Of a stretch of 10,754 bases of DNA, positions 1 to 6,602 are shown piece by piece. The DNA is taken from positions 1-10,754 of the forward strand of contig CAJMOT010000081.1 of NCBI GenBank assembly GCA_905214995.1. The letters are read 5' to 3'. The first letter of the stretch is position 1. Every line of letters begins with the position of its first letter. Origin of the DNA: an uncultured bacterium. GTDB taxonomy: Bacteria; Verrucomicrobiota; Verrucomicrobiia; Opitutales; Intestinicryptomonadaceae. The notes under the pieces are model-generated. The model was not told where the DNA came from and searched no databases. It saw only the letters and a program-made list of their open reading frames with translations. A program made the position numbers and the translations under genes.

Positions 1-75
1 CGGAAGAGGATGGGCGATATTCCGTTCTGTCCCGATTTTTCGGCACGTTTTTGCGCGGAGTTTGTCAAAGATTGA
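1..75 (+). CDS. C-terminal tail of an unidentified gene (partial)
   Basis: Frame 1 is open from the first base to a TGA at 73-75, giving 24 residues that include the stretch GDIPFCPDFSARFCAEF. The next gene starts 13 bases later on the same strand, which is the spacing expected within an operon. The two other forward frames are also open here, so the choice of frame rests on spacing and on a plausible amphipathic ending. I do not recognise the family. Two cysteines are present, but nothing can be concluded from so short a piece. Confidence 0.35.
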   Translation, partial: RKRMGDIPFCPDFSARFCAEFVKD

Positions 76-88
76 AAAAAGGCAAAAT

Positions 89-343
89 ATGCTAAAAGTC
101 TATTATTGGAACGTCTATCCCCATTGCCGCAAGGCGATGGAGTTTTTGAAAAGCCGCAACATACCCTTTGAGGCGCTCGACATCGAAAAACAGCCCGAAG
201 ACGTCGTAAAAAAAGTCGTGGAGGCAAACGGCGGCGACGACTGGGTTGTGCCGACTATGGAGTACAAAGGCAAATGGCGTCCCGGACAGGTTTTTGACGC
301 GGGGAAGCTCGAGGCCGACCTCAAAGCCTGGGGCGTGATTTAG
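89..343 (+). CDS. Glutaredoxin-fold protein with a single active-site cysteine
   Basis: An 84-residue protein of glutaredoxin/thioredoxin-fold size. Residues 2-6 (LKVYY) form the first strand, followed by the active-site loop Y10-P11-H12-C13, helix 1, strand 2 (residues 27-32), and the cis-proline signature V53-V54-P55 before strand 3. Classical glutaredoxins have C-P-Y-C; here the first, nucleophilic cysteine position is Tyr10 and only the second cysteine remains. The usual Gly-Gly glutathione-binding turn near the C-terminus is also not evident, with R64-P65-G66 in that area. A thiol-disulfide role is therefore uncertain, and it may be a binding or regulatory relative. I chose ATG 89 because AAAAAGG lies just upstream. 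The in-frame TTG at 62 is only one base from its possible GGAG. A DUF4405 membrane gene follows about 106 bases downstream. Confidence 0.75.
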   Translation: MLKVYYWNVYPHCRKAMEFLKSRNIPFEALDIEKQPEDVVKKVVEANGGDDWVVPTMEYKGKWRPGQVFDAGKLEADLKAWGVI

Positions 344-378
344 GGTCTCTGCGCGGCGCGGGCGGTTGGGGCTTTGCC

Positions 379-453
379 ATGCAGCGCGCGCTGAAAATTT
401 TTTGGGCGCGTCTGAAACAAAACGGCGCAAAGCGGCGTTTCACCACGGTATGA
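379..453 (+). CDS. Possible 24-residue basic leader ORF
   Basis: This short ORF opens with ATG 379 and ends in a TGA that overlaps the ATG of the next gene as ATGA (450-453), the classic layout for translational coupling. The peptide is short and strongly basic (Arg3, Lys6, Arg11, Lys13, Lys18, Arg19, Arg20) with a hydrophobic N-terminal half. The only ribosome-site-like sequence is a weak GGGG about 8 bases upstream. No family is recognised, and an ORF of this length can arise by chance in GC-rich DNA. Confidence 0.22.
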   Translation: MQRALKIFWARLKQNGAKRRFTTV

Positions 454-842
454 AATCTTTGAGAATCGCCGTAGACATGGTTTTGTATTTCGGTTTCTGC
501 TTTCTTGCGGGAACCGGCATTATGATGGAATTTGCGTTCGAGAAAGGCGCGGGGCCTCAGAGCGTGCTCTCTTTCGGCAAAAAGGCATGGGAGACCGCCC
601 ATTTGTGGGTCGGCGCCGCGGTGATTTTGGCGTTTATAATCCACTTCTGCCTGAACTGTCGTCAGTTCAAAAACGCGGTAAAGACGCGCGCGGCGTATGT
701 TGCGCTTCTTTTGGCTGGATTCGGAGGGGCGCTTTTGCTCGCGCTCTGGCCGACTTCGCGCGCGGAGGGCGGCGGCGGAAACGGACAGCAGGCGCAAATC
801 CGCGCGCGGCTCGGCGCGCCGCAAATGCCGGCGGACAAATAG
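450..842 (+). CDS. DUF4405-type small membrane protein
   Basis: A 130-residue protein with three predicted membrane helices (about residues 9-27, 52-69 and 82-100) and a soluble Gly/Gln/Arg-rich tail (about 103-130). The order helix, amphipathic loop, H51-L-W, helix with H65-F, and a basic cap matches the DUF4405 family. That family resembles the heme-binding helical pairs of cytochrome b-type proteins. His51 and His65 sit near opposite ends of helix 2 and could bind heme or quinone, but this is inference. ATG 450 places the first helix directly after a short basic N-terminus. A longer TTG-started reading from 366 adds a stretch that does not look like a membrane protein. It may belong with the upstream glutaredoxin-fold gene as a small redox unit. 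No Shine-Dalgarno is visible. Confidence 0.7.
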   Translation: MKSLRIAVDMVLYFGFCFLAGTGIMMEFAFEKGAGPQSVLSFGKKAWETAHLWVGAAVILAFIIHFCLNCRQFKNAVKTRAAYVALLLAGFGGALLLALWPTSRAEGGGGNGQQAQIRARLGAPQMPADK

Positions 843-920
843 GCTTTCCCATGCTCCGTTTCCGAAGCGCGTCGAACGTTAAGAGAGATGCGCGCGCCGG
901 CTTGCGCAAAATTTTTATGC

Positions 921-955
921 AAAAAAATGCGGCCTCCCCTGACGGGAGCCGCATT
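921..955 (-). terminator. Intrinsic terminator of the PEP-CTERM gene
   Basis: Read on the minus strand, a stem of AATGCGGCTCCC pairs with its complement, which carries one bulged base (926-955). The loop is about five bases, and the stem is followed at once by seven T residues (927-921). It begins about 34 bases after the PEP-CTERM stop codon. On the plus strand the same hairpin is followed only by TTAAAATTTT, so it may also weakly end transcription of the converging DUF4405 gene. Confidence 0.8.
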
Positions 956-989
956 AAAATTTTGGGAAACTTCTCGTCTTTCGTTTCGC

Positions 990-2534
990 CTATCCGCGCC
1001 TGCGGAGCGCGGCGAACGCGAGGGCGGCAAGCCCCATCGCCGCCGCGATTTCCGCCGGTTCGGGGACGAGCGAAAGGTTTGCGGTGATTGTCGAAATGCC
1101 ATTTAGCTCGGATATGCTTATTTTGCCTATAATCCCGTCTTGGAGTTTCACGGTGAAGTCGCCGGCGGAAACGTTGCTGCCTTCTGTCGCAAAAGACATC
1201 AAATCCGCGCTCCATTCGTCGATTTCAGAGGCTTCGAGCCACGCCTGCAAATCGTAGGCGGAGACGTTCAATTCGAGCGCCAGCGGTGAGGCTCCCGCGA
1301 CTTTCGTCATAGTCCCGTCCACCTGTATGAAGTCGCCGTCGGTTTCCGCGAGGTCGAAAACCACCGTTCCGCGGTAGAACGACATGGTATCGAATACCAC
1401 TCTGCCGATTTCCGTGTCCGCCGCCGTTCCCGTCGCGCTGAACACCGCTTCGGAAGGATTGTTGTAGCCCATTATCATGAGGCTGCCGCCCTTCATTCCG
1501 CCGTACATTCCCAAGTCCAGTCTGCCGCTGCTCACCTCGACTTCGTTCAGCGCGTTTGCCGCGTCGGAATAGACGTCGCTGTCAAGCGTCCAGCCGCTTG
1601 TTGTGTTAAACCTCATAATCTGGCGGCCGTTAGCGGCGTCGTTTGCCGTCATTCGCACATTCAGCTTGTTGTCCGCGAGTTCCCCGTCGCTATCCCTCGT
1701 CAAAAGCCCGCCGATGTACTCGCTCGTTCCGGAATTTGTGAAAATCAGCTCGGTAGTGTTCACGGCGGACGCATTCCCGGCAAGCTGTATCATTCCCCTT
1801 TGCGTTATCTGCAAACCGCCCAATGAGCGGGTGAACGTGCCGGCGGACGTCGCGGTCGTCCTGAAAACGTTGTTGTTGCCGTTTGAGTTGTTCAGCGACA
1901 AGACCCCGCCCACGGTGAATGTCTGGATTCCCACAGTGAAGTTCACGCAGTTTAAGGCATTCCCGGAGGGATTGGGTATTTGGGAATTTATCGTGAAATT
2001 TCCGTCTATTGTGACGTTTCCGTTCCCGCTGAAACTCAGCCTCGTCTGGTACCAGTTTGTGGAGCTCCGAGTGTCGGAAAATAGAAAATCGCCGCGCACC
2101 CTCAGCGCGGAGTCCGCGCCCGTGTAAATAATGAGATTCGGGTGCATGGTGGAGGACTCGCGCAGATTGAGGGTGAAATTTTGCACCGAGAAAGCGCTTG
2201 GAGTGTAGACTTCAAGTACGTTTCTGCTCCAGAAGCTCGCGGGCAACTCAAGATTGTATGTGAAGTTTCCGGCTGTGGTCGAGGACGCCGCAACCGTAAT
2301 TATATTCTGCGACGTGTTGGACGATAATATGCCGTTTACCGTAAGGTTCGTGTCAGAGTCGATTTCGCCGGAATACGCCTCTCCGTTTAAGGTGTAAAAA
2401 GAGGGATCTGTGATGCGCACGGGAAAAGCGGAATCCGACGTGAATGTTCCCTCAATATCGGTTGCCTGCGAGGATTGCGGCAAAATCCACAAGGCTGCGG
2501 CGCAGAGCGGGAGAATTTTGGAGATTGATTGCAT
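990..2534 (-). CDS. Secreted PEP-CTERM sorting-domain protein
   Basis: A 514-residue exported protein. Residues 1-24 form a signal peptide: a short polar start with Lys6, a hydrophobic core, and a probable cut after S22-Q23-A24. The long middle is rich in Asn, Thr, Ser and Gly with recurring short strand-like segments (GNVTIDGNFTINS, FTVGGVLSLNNS) and many N-x-S/T patterns, suggesting a beta-solenoid or passenger-like fold; no named domain was recognised. Residues 490-514 are a PEP-CTERM tail: V-P491-E492-P493, an Ala/Leu helix, then R-R-R-G. In known systems this tail is processed by an exosortase and directs proteins to the surface or matrix. No exosortase gene is in the window. The gene is monocistronic, with its own terminator and an AT-rich upstream region. 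There is no Shine-Dalgarno before ATG 2534. The biological role is unknown. Confidence 0.88.
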   Translation of the reverse strand: MQSISKILPLCAAALWILPQSSQATDIEGTFTSDSAFPVRITDPSFYTLNGEAYSGEIDSDTNLTVNGILSSNTSQNIITVAASSTTAGNFTYNLELPASFWSRNVLEVYTPSAFSVQNFTLNLRESSTMHPNLIIYTGADSALRVRGDFLFSDTRSSTNWYQTRLSFSGNGNVTIDGNFTINSQIPNPSGNALNCVNFTVGIQTFTVGGVLSLNNSNGNNNVFRTTATSAGTFTRSLGGLQITQRGMIQLAGNASAVNTTELIFTNSGTSEYIGGLLTRDSDGELADNKLNVRMTANDAANGRQIMRFNTTSGWTLDSDVYSDAANALNEVEVSSGRLDLGMYGGMKGGSLMIMGYNNPSEAVFSATGTAADTEIGRVVFDTMSFYRGTVVFDLAETDGDFIQVDGTMTKVAGASPLALELNVSAYDLQAWLEASEIDEWSADLMSFATEGSNVSAGDFTVKLQDGIIGKISISELNGISTITANLSLVPEPAEIAAAMGLAALAFAALRRRG

Positions 2535-2574
2535 GGTTTAGGGGATTGGAAGATTGTGAATGGCGAAAAAGCGC

Positions 2575-2595
2575 AAACGGATAATTTGCCCGTTT
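2575..2595. repeat. Inverted repeat in the PEP-CTERM 5' leader
   Basis: AAACGG and CCGTTT form a perfect 6-base inverted repeat around a 9-base AT-rich loop. It lies 41-61 bases upstream of the PEP-CTERM start codon, between the candidate promoter and the gene. It could be a leader hairpin or an operator, or could be chance. Confidence 0.3.
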
Positions 2596-2609
2596 TCGAT
2601 ATAATGCAG

Positions 2610-2635
2610 ATTATTCAATTTCAAAAATATGTCAA
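2610..2635 (-). promoter_or_regulatory. Candidate sigma-70 promoter of the PEP-CTERM gene
   Basis: On the minus strand a perfect TTGACA (2635-2630) is followed after 14 bases by AATAAT (2615-2610), which matches TATAAT at five of six positions. The spacer is shorter than the preferred 17, so the -10 assignment is doubtful. The stretch 2585-2660 is markedly AT-rich compared with the genes on either side, as promoter regions are. The -24/-12 sigma-54 pattern described upstream of some PEP-CTERM genes was looked for and not found. Confidence 0.35.
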
Positions 2636-2707
2636 ATATTAAATAACATTATCCCCTTCACGCAAATTTTGCCCTGCCCAAAAGAGTTTTTCCCTTTCCC
2701 TTCGCCG

Positions 2708-3997
2708 CTAATCGCCGAGGGAGCGCGCGTAGATTTCCGCCACGTGCTCGACTTTTACCGCGTCGCCGTTTAGCGCGAGCATATTTGAAATCTGCATCAT
2801 GCACGCCGGGCATCCGCACGCCACGGTTTCCGCGCCGCTGGCGATTATGTTGTCGCGCTTGCGCCCGCCGATTTTTTTCGACAGCCCGTAGTGCGTGAGC
2901 GTGAAGCTCCCCCCGCAGCCGCAGCATCTGTCGGGCTCGCGCATTTCCACGAGCTCGCACCCGGGATTCGCCTCTACGAGCTTTCGCGGCTGGCTGCGCA
3001 CTCCGAGCGATTTGGCAAGGTGGCAGGAGTCGTGGTACGTGACTTTTTCCCTCCGCGCCGACGGAGCCTTTGCGGGCTCAATGCCGAGGACGTCCGCGAC
3101 GAACGCGGAGATGTCGAGGGTTTTTGCGGCTATGCGCTCGGCCTGCTCTTTTTGCCTGCCTTCGGCGTACTGCGGCCAGAATTTTTCTATGGTCTCCGTG
3201 CACGACGCGCACGCGGTGACCGCATAGTCGAACTTTTCGCCCTCCAATTTCGAGAGGTTGTGGGAGAGCATTTTTTTGAAAGAGTCCGCGTCGCCGGAGG
3301 CGAGGGCTGGTATGCCGCAGCACGCGAGGCTCGACGGCATTCGGACGCCGACGCCGCGGGCTCGGAAAATTTTCAGGCACGCCTCCGTGACGTTCGGGTA
3401 CACTTTGTCGCCCATGCAGCCGGCGAAGAACAGCACTTTGATTCCGCTTTTTCCGGCGGGGGAATCGTAGTCTCCGAACTTTTGGCGCGCGGTTTCGGGC
3501 GGGAGCTCCGGAAGCCGCCTGTCGCCTATCAGCGGGGAGAGCAGCGGCGAGCGCATTGTTTTGGGGGCGTCGTTCTGCCTGCGCATGACGAGCCCCCTGA
3601 ACGGCGCGGAAACTTCGGCGAGGAGCGAAAACAGCTTCGGATTGCAGAGCATGGCGCGGAAGATCAGCTTTTTCACGGGCGAGAGCCCGAGGTATTTCGC
3701 GGAGATTTCCCGCGCCTTCAAAAACGCGCCGAGAATGTCCACGCCCGACGGGCAGGCCGCCTGGCAGGAGCCGCACAGCAGGCACCTGTCGAGCCTCTCA
3801 CGCACGCCCTCGGCGTCCGAGGTTATTTTCCCCGCAAGGTCGGAGAGCAGCGACAACTTGCCGCGCGCCACGTCGGACTCCCTCATGGATTCCGCGAACA
3901 CCGGGCACACCGACTGGCACGTCCCGCACTTCATGCACGCCGAGAGCCTGTCGTCGAGCTTTGCGGTTTCCTCCGCGAGTTTTGCGAGCCTGTCCAT
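2708..3997 (-). CDS. glcF: GlcF-like iron-sulfur subunit of a 2-hydroxyacid dehydrogenase
   Basis: A 429-residue protein with two N-terminal 4Fe-4S motifs (C21-C24-C27-C31 and C72-C75-C78-C82, each ending in C-P). Two cysteine-rich CCG domains follow: FFAGCMGD with ACCGIP, then YHDSCH with CCGCGG and CGCPAC. This order is that of glycolate oxidase GlcF and the related lactate dehydrogenase Fe-S proteins. The subunit takes electrons from the FAD subunit and passes them to the respiratory chain at the membrane. ATG 3997 lies one base after the glcD stop, so the two are almost certainly co-transcribed and translationally coupled. No GlcE-like third subunit is nearby. The natural substrate (glycolate, D-lactate or another 2-hydroxyacid) cannot be read from the sequence. 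No clear terminator is seen between its stop and 2640. Confidence 0.88.
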   Translation of the reverse strand: MDRLAKLAEETAKLDDRLSACMKCGTCQSVCPVFAESMRESDVARGKLSLLSDLAGKITSDAEGVRERLDRCLLCGSCQAACPSGVDILGAFLKAREISAKYLGLSPVKKLIFRAMLCNPKLFSLLAEVSAPFRGLVMRRQNDAPKTMRSPLLSPLIGDRRLPELPPETARQKFGDYDSPAGKSGIKVLFFAGCMGDKVYPNVTEACLKIFRARGVGVRMPSSLACCGIPALASGDADSFKKMLSHNLSKLEGEKFDYAVTACASCTETIEKFWPQYAEGRQKEQAERIAAKTLDISAFVADVLGIEPAKAPSARREKVTYHDSCHLAKSLGVRSQPRKLVEANPGCELVEMREPDRCCGCGGSFTLTHYGLSKKIGGRKRDNIIASGAETVACGCPACMMQISNMLALNGDAVKVEHVAEIYARSLGD

Positions 3998-3998
3998 A

Positions 3999-5384
3999 TC
4001 AGTATGCCACCACTTTCGACGGGTTGAGAAGCCCCTTGGGGTCGGCGGCGCGGCGCAGGGCGCGGCAGTATTCGAGAGTCGCCCTCGACGTCTCGAGCTC
4101 TAGCCACTTGGACTTCGCCGTTCCAGTCCCGTGCTCGCCCGAGAGCGTCCCGCCCATTTCGACGGTGCGGCGGAAGAGCTCGTCTATCGCGCTTTCGACG
4201 CGCGCGAACTCCTCGGGGTCGCGCTTGTCGCAGAGGATTGACGGGTGCAGGTTGCCGTCGCCCGCGTGCCCGAAAGTCCCGATGAGCAGACCGTATTTTT
4301 TGGCGATCTCGCCGATGCAGGAGACCATGGCGGGGATTTTCGAGCGCGGCACTGTGGCGTCCTCCAAAACTATGGTCGGGCGTCGGCGGGCGAGCGCCGG
4401 CAGAGCCTTGCGGCGCGCCTCCCAGATTTTGTTCTTTTCGGCGTCGTCGCGGGCGACGGATATTCCGCGCGCGCCGCCTTCGCGCAGTATGCGCTCGACG
4501 GTCTGCGCCTCGTCCGCGACCTGCGCGGGATGGCCGTCCACCTCTATCAGAAGCAAAGCCGCCGCGTCGCGCGGAAGCCCGATTTTTGCGTCGTCCTCGA
4601 CCATGTTCACCGTCACGGAGTCCATAAATTCGAGCGTGCACGGCAATACGTGCGAGGCTATTATCTCTGCCACCGCGTCCGCCGCAGCGCGCACGTCAGC
4701 GAACGCCGCCGTCATCGCCTTTGACGCCCTCGGCGGGGGGACGAGCTTTAAAATCGCCTTGGATATTATCCCGAACGCCCCCTCAGAACCCGTCATCAGC
4801 CCCGCGAGGTTGAAGCCCGTGGCGCACTTGACCGTGCGCGAACCCGTCTTGACGAGGGAGCCTGCGGAGTCGAAAAATTCCAGCCCCATTACGTAGTCTT
4901 TGGTCACGCCGTATTTGAGCCCGCGCAGCCCGCCGGCGTTTTCGGCGATGTTGCCGCCTATGGTCGAGACCGCCTGGGAGCCCGGGTCGGGCGGATAGAA
5001 CAGCCCGCGCGCGGCGGCCTCCGCCGCGAAGTTCGCCGTGACCGCCCCGGGCTCGACGACGGCGTAGAGGTCGCCGGAATTTATTTCGAGCACGCGGTTG
5101 AGCTTTTGCGTAAGGATCACGACGGACTCTTCAGAGTCGGGTATCGTACCGCCCGAAAGATTTGTGCCGGATCCCCTGACAGTCATGGGTATGGAATTTT
5201 TATGGCACAGGGCGGCGATCTCGCCTATCTGTTCGGCCCTCTCGGGCATTAGCGCCGCCGCCGGAATTTTCTGCGGCAGCACCGCGGAGTCGTAGGCATA
5301 GGACAGCCTGTCCGGTTCGGCGTCGAGCACGTTTTCCGCGCCGAGAAGTTTTTTGAAGTCTTTTAATATGCTTGATTCGGGCAT
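3999..5384 (-). CDS. glcD: GlcD-like FAD-linked oxidase subunit
   Basis: A 461-residue flavoprotein of the FAD-binding PCMH family. The N-terminal FAD domain shows PMTVRGSGTNLSGG, then VVEPGAVTANFA, YPPDPGSQAVSTIGGNIAENAGG and MTGSEGAFGI. The C-terminal FAD-oxidase cap shows GTFGHAGDGNLHP and GGTLSGEHGTG. These are the hallmarks of GlcD and bacterial D-lactate dehydrogenases, which oxidise a 2-hydroxyacid to a 2-oxoacid. E. coli GlcD is slightly longer, at about 499 residues. The stop (4001-3999) is one base from the start of the Fe-S gene, forming a two-subunit unit. ATG 5384 gives a natural N-terminus (ILKDFKKLLG), although no Shine-Dalgarno is visible. A terminator-like hairpin just upstream (5481-5499) separates it from trmL, so it likely has its own promoter, but I see no convincing one. 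Confidence 0.9.
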   Translation of the reverse strand: MPESSILKDFKKLLGAENVLDAEPDRLSYAYDSAVLPQKIPAAALMPERAEQIGEIAALCHKNSIPMTVRGSGTNLSGGTIPDSEESVVILTQKLNRVLEINSGDLYAVVEPGAVTANFAAEAAARGLFYPPDPGSQAVSTIGGNIAENAGGLRGLKYGVTKDYVMGLEFFDSAGSLVKTGSRTVKCATGFNLAGLMTGSEGAFGIISKAILKLVPPPRASKAMTAAFADVRAAADAVAEIIASHVLPCTLEFMDSVTVNMVEDDAKIGLPRDAAALLLIEVDGHPAQVADEAQTVERILREGGARGISVARDDAEKNKIWEARRKALPALARRRPTIVLEDATVPRSKIPAMVSCIGEIAKKYGLLIGTFGHAGDGNLHPSILCDKRDPEEFARVESAIDELFRRTVEMGGTLSGEHGTGTAKSKWLELETSRATLEYCRALRRAADPKGLLNPSKVVAY

Positions 5385-5480
5385 GTCTGGGCTATGTTTG
5401 ATTTTAAACTTACGCGTCCCGCTTTAACGGTCAAGCAAAACGGGGCGCGGAAATCGTTTAACAGTTAATTTGCGCCGCGC

Positions 5481-5499
5481 AAAAAATCCGCCCGGGCGG
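5481..5499 (-). terminator. Probable terminator after trmL
   Basis: On the minus strand the GC palindrome CCGCCCGGGCGG (5499-5488) can form a short stem with a tetraloop and is followed by A and six T residues (5486-5481). It begins six bases after the trmL stop codon. The stem is only about four pairs, so strength is uncertain, but position and T-run fit a terminator ending the rpoZ-smpB-trmL run before glcD. Confidence 0.45.
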
Positions 5500-5504
5500 G
5501 GAAG

Positions 5505-6020
5505 TCAGAAGAAGTTTTTGCCGAATTCGAGTTTTGCGCCCTCGAACGCCAAAATCTGGCGCGCGGCTTCATATGCGGCTATTCCCGCGGAGGTCGAGAG
5601 ATTGAGCGAGCGCAGGGAGTCCGCCAGATGCGGGATTTTCACGCGCCGTTCGCAGATGTCGGCGTGGACGCTCTCGGGGCAGCCGCAGTCCTCCGAGCCG
5701 AACAGCAGCCCGTCGCCCCGCTCGAATTTCGCGTCCCAGAAGCATCTCCGCGACTTCGTGGTAAACAGCCATATCCTGCCCGTCGGAGGGGCGAGCGGCG
5801 AGCGTTTGAAAGCCTCCCAGTCGGCGTGGTGCGCGATGTCGAGGCTCTTCCAGTAGTCCATGCCGCTTCGCTTGAGCTTCGCGTCGGTGATTGCAAAGCC
5901 GAGCGGGTGGACGAGGTGCAGCCGCGCCCCGAGCACCGCGCACATCCTGCCTATGTTGCCCGTGTTCTGCGGAATTTTCGGGCTGTGGAGAATGACGTGC
6001 AGAATGGGATAGACGTCCAT
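5505..6020 (-). CDS. trmL: tRNA (cytidine/uridine-34 2'-O)-methyltransferase TrmL
   Basis: A 171-residue SPOUT-class methyltransferase (E. coli TrmL is 157). The three knot motifs are present: P17-Q-N19-T-G-N-I-G-R25, L-L-F107-G-S-E110-D-C-G113, and S138-L-N140-L-S-T-S144. Family members 2'-O-methylate the wobble base of tRNA-Leu isoacceptors using S-adenosylmethionine, in the cytoplasm as a dimer. ATG 6020 was chosen because residues after it (the strand ILHVILHSP) align with the start of the family. An upstream in-frame start would add 38 basic residues that overlap the smpB coding region. The start lies 17 bases after the smpB stop, so the two genes are likely co-transcribed. A TrmH-family relative with another tRNA target is possible but less likely at this short length. 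Confidence 0.88.
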   Translation of the reverse strand: MDVYPILHVILHSPKIPQNTGNIGRMCAVLGARLHLVHPLGFAITDAKLKRSGMDYWKSLDIAHHADWEAFKRSPLAPPTGRIWLFTTKSRRCFWDAKFERGDGLLFGSEDCGCPESVHADICERRVKIPHLADSLRSLNLSTSAGIAAYEAARQILAFEGAKLEFGKNFF

Positions 6021-6037
6021 GCGTGCGTCCGCAGAGC

Positions 6038-6508
6038 TTACCTGCGCCTGAAATTCAGGGCGCGCGCCGCCTCGCGCGCGGCTTCGCGCTTTTTGACGTC
6101 CTCGCGCTTGTCGTAGAGCTTTTTGCCCGTGCACAGCGCGATGAGGACTTTCGCGAGCGCCTTTTTGAAATATATTTTGAGCGGGATTATCGCGACCCCT
6201 CCGGAATCCGTCGCCGATTTGAGCTTGAGGATTTCCCTCTTATGCAGAAGCAGCTTCCGCGGGCGCGCGGGGTTGTGGTTGTTTATGTTGCCGAAGTCGT
6301 ATTCCGATATGTGCGACTGGTACATCACCGCCTCCCCGCCGTCCACGCGAACGAAGGCGTCGTTTATCTGCGCCCTGCCGGCGCGCAGGCTCTTTATTTC
6401 CGTGCCCGTGAGCGCGATTCCCGCCTCAAAAGTCTCGCCGACAAAGTATTCCCGCCCCGCTTTGCGGTTGCGGATCTCCGTGAATCTGTCGTTTTTTTTC
6501 TCGGGCAT
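6038..6508 (-). CDS. smpB: SsrA (tmRNA)-binding protein SmpB
   Basis: A 156-residue protein, close to the usual length of about 155-160. Signature segments are TGTEIKSLRAGRAQINDAFV (about residues 34-53), HISEYDFGNINNHNPARPRK, LLLHKREI and GKKLYDKRE, followed by a basic C-terminal tail that in known SmpB enters the ribosomal mRNA channel. It binds tmRNA and delivers it to stalled ribosomes for trans-translation. No tmRNA gene is seen in the window. The ATG at 6508 has no Shine-Dalgarno; a T-rich stretch from the upstream terminator-like hairpin lies immediately before it. trmL follows in the same direction 17 bases after its stop. Confidence 0.96.
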   Translation of the reverse strand: MPEKKNDRFTEIRNRKAGREYFVGETFEAGIALTGTEIKSLRAGRAQINDAFVRVDGGEAVMYQSHISEYDFGNINNHNPARPRKLLLHKREILKLKSATDSGGVAIIPLKIYFKKALAKVLIALCTGKKLYDKREDVKKREAAREAARALNFRRR

Positions 6509-6514
6509 TGCGAT

Positions 6515-6546
6515 AAAAAAACCGCGAGGCTTTCGTTTCCGCGCGG
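6515..6546 (-). terminator. Terminator-like hairpin between rpoZ and smpB
   Basis: On the minus strand CCGCG (6546-6542) pairs with CGCGG (6526-6522); two further G-C pairs are possible inside after one mismatch. Seven T residues (6521-6515) follow directly. The hairpin ends only six bases before the smpB start codon. If it works, most rpoZ transcripts would stop here and smpB would depend on read-through or a promoter inside the 94-base gap. Confidence 0.4.
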
Positions 6547-6602
6547 GCTGCCGGCGTCGCGGTCGTCGGAAGTGGGCGGAGAGCCCGCCGCCTCCGCGCG
6601 CG

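Noticed and set aside
2600..2605. Perfect TATAAT on the plus strand
   Set aside because: No matching -35 lies 16-18 bases upstream and it would drive transcription only antisense into glcF.
2540..2640. Sigma-54 (-24/-12) promoter for the PEP-CTERM gene
   Set aside because: I looked for GG-N10-GC on the minus strand because some PEP-CTERM genes use it. A GGG and a TTTGC are present but at the wrong spacing.
2891..4027. 378-codon plus-strand ORF opposite glcF
   Set aside because: It is antisense to a clear Fe-S protein with all its cysteine motifs. The translation is Arg/Glu/His-rich low-complexity, as expected from the complement of GC-rich codons.
5403..5434. TTGACC box upstream of glcD
   Set aside because: No reasonable -10 hexamer lies at 16-18 bases; the nearest AT-rich hexamers are 20 or more bases away.
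6021..6134. Longer trmL start adding 38 residues
   Set aside because: The added residues are a basic out-of-frame reading of the smpB 3' end; family homology begins at ATG 6020.
6509..6602. Possible tmRNA gene next to smpB
   Set aside because: The gap is under 100 bases and shows no tRNA-like ends or tag reading frame.
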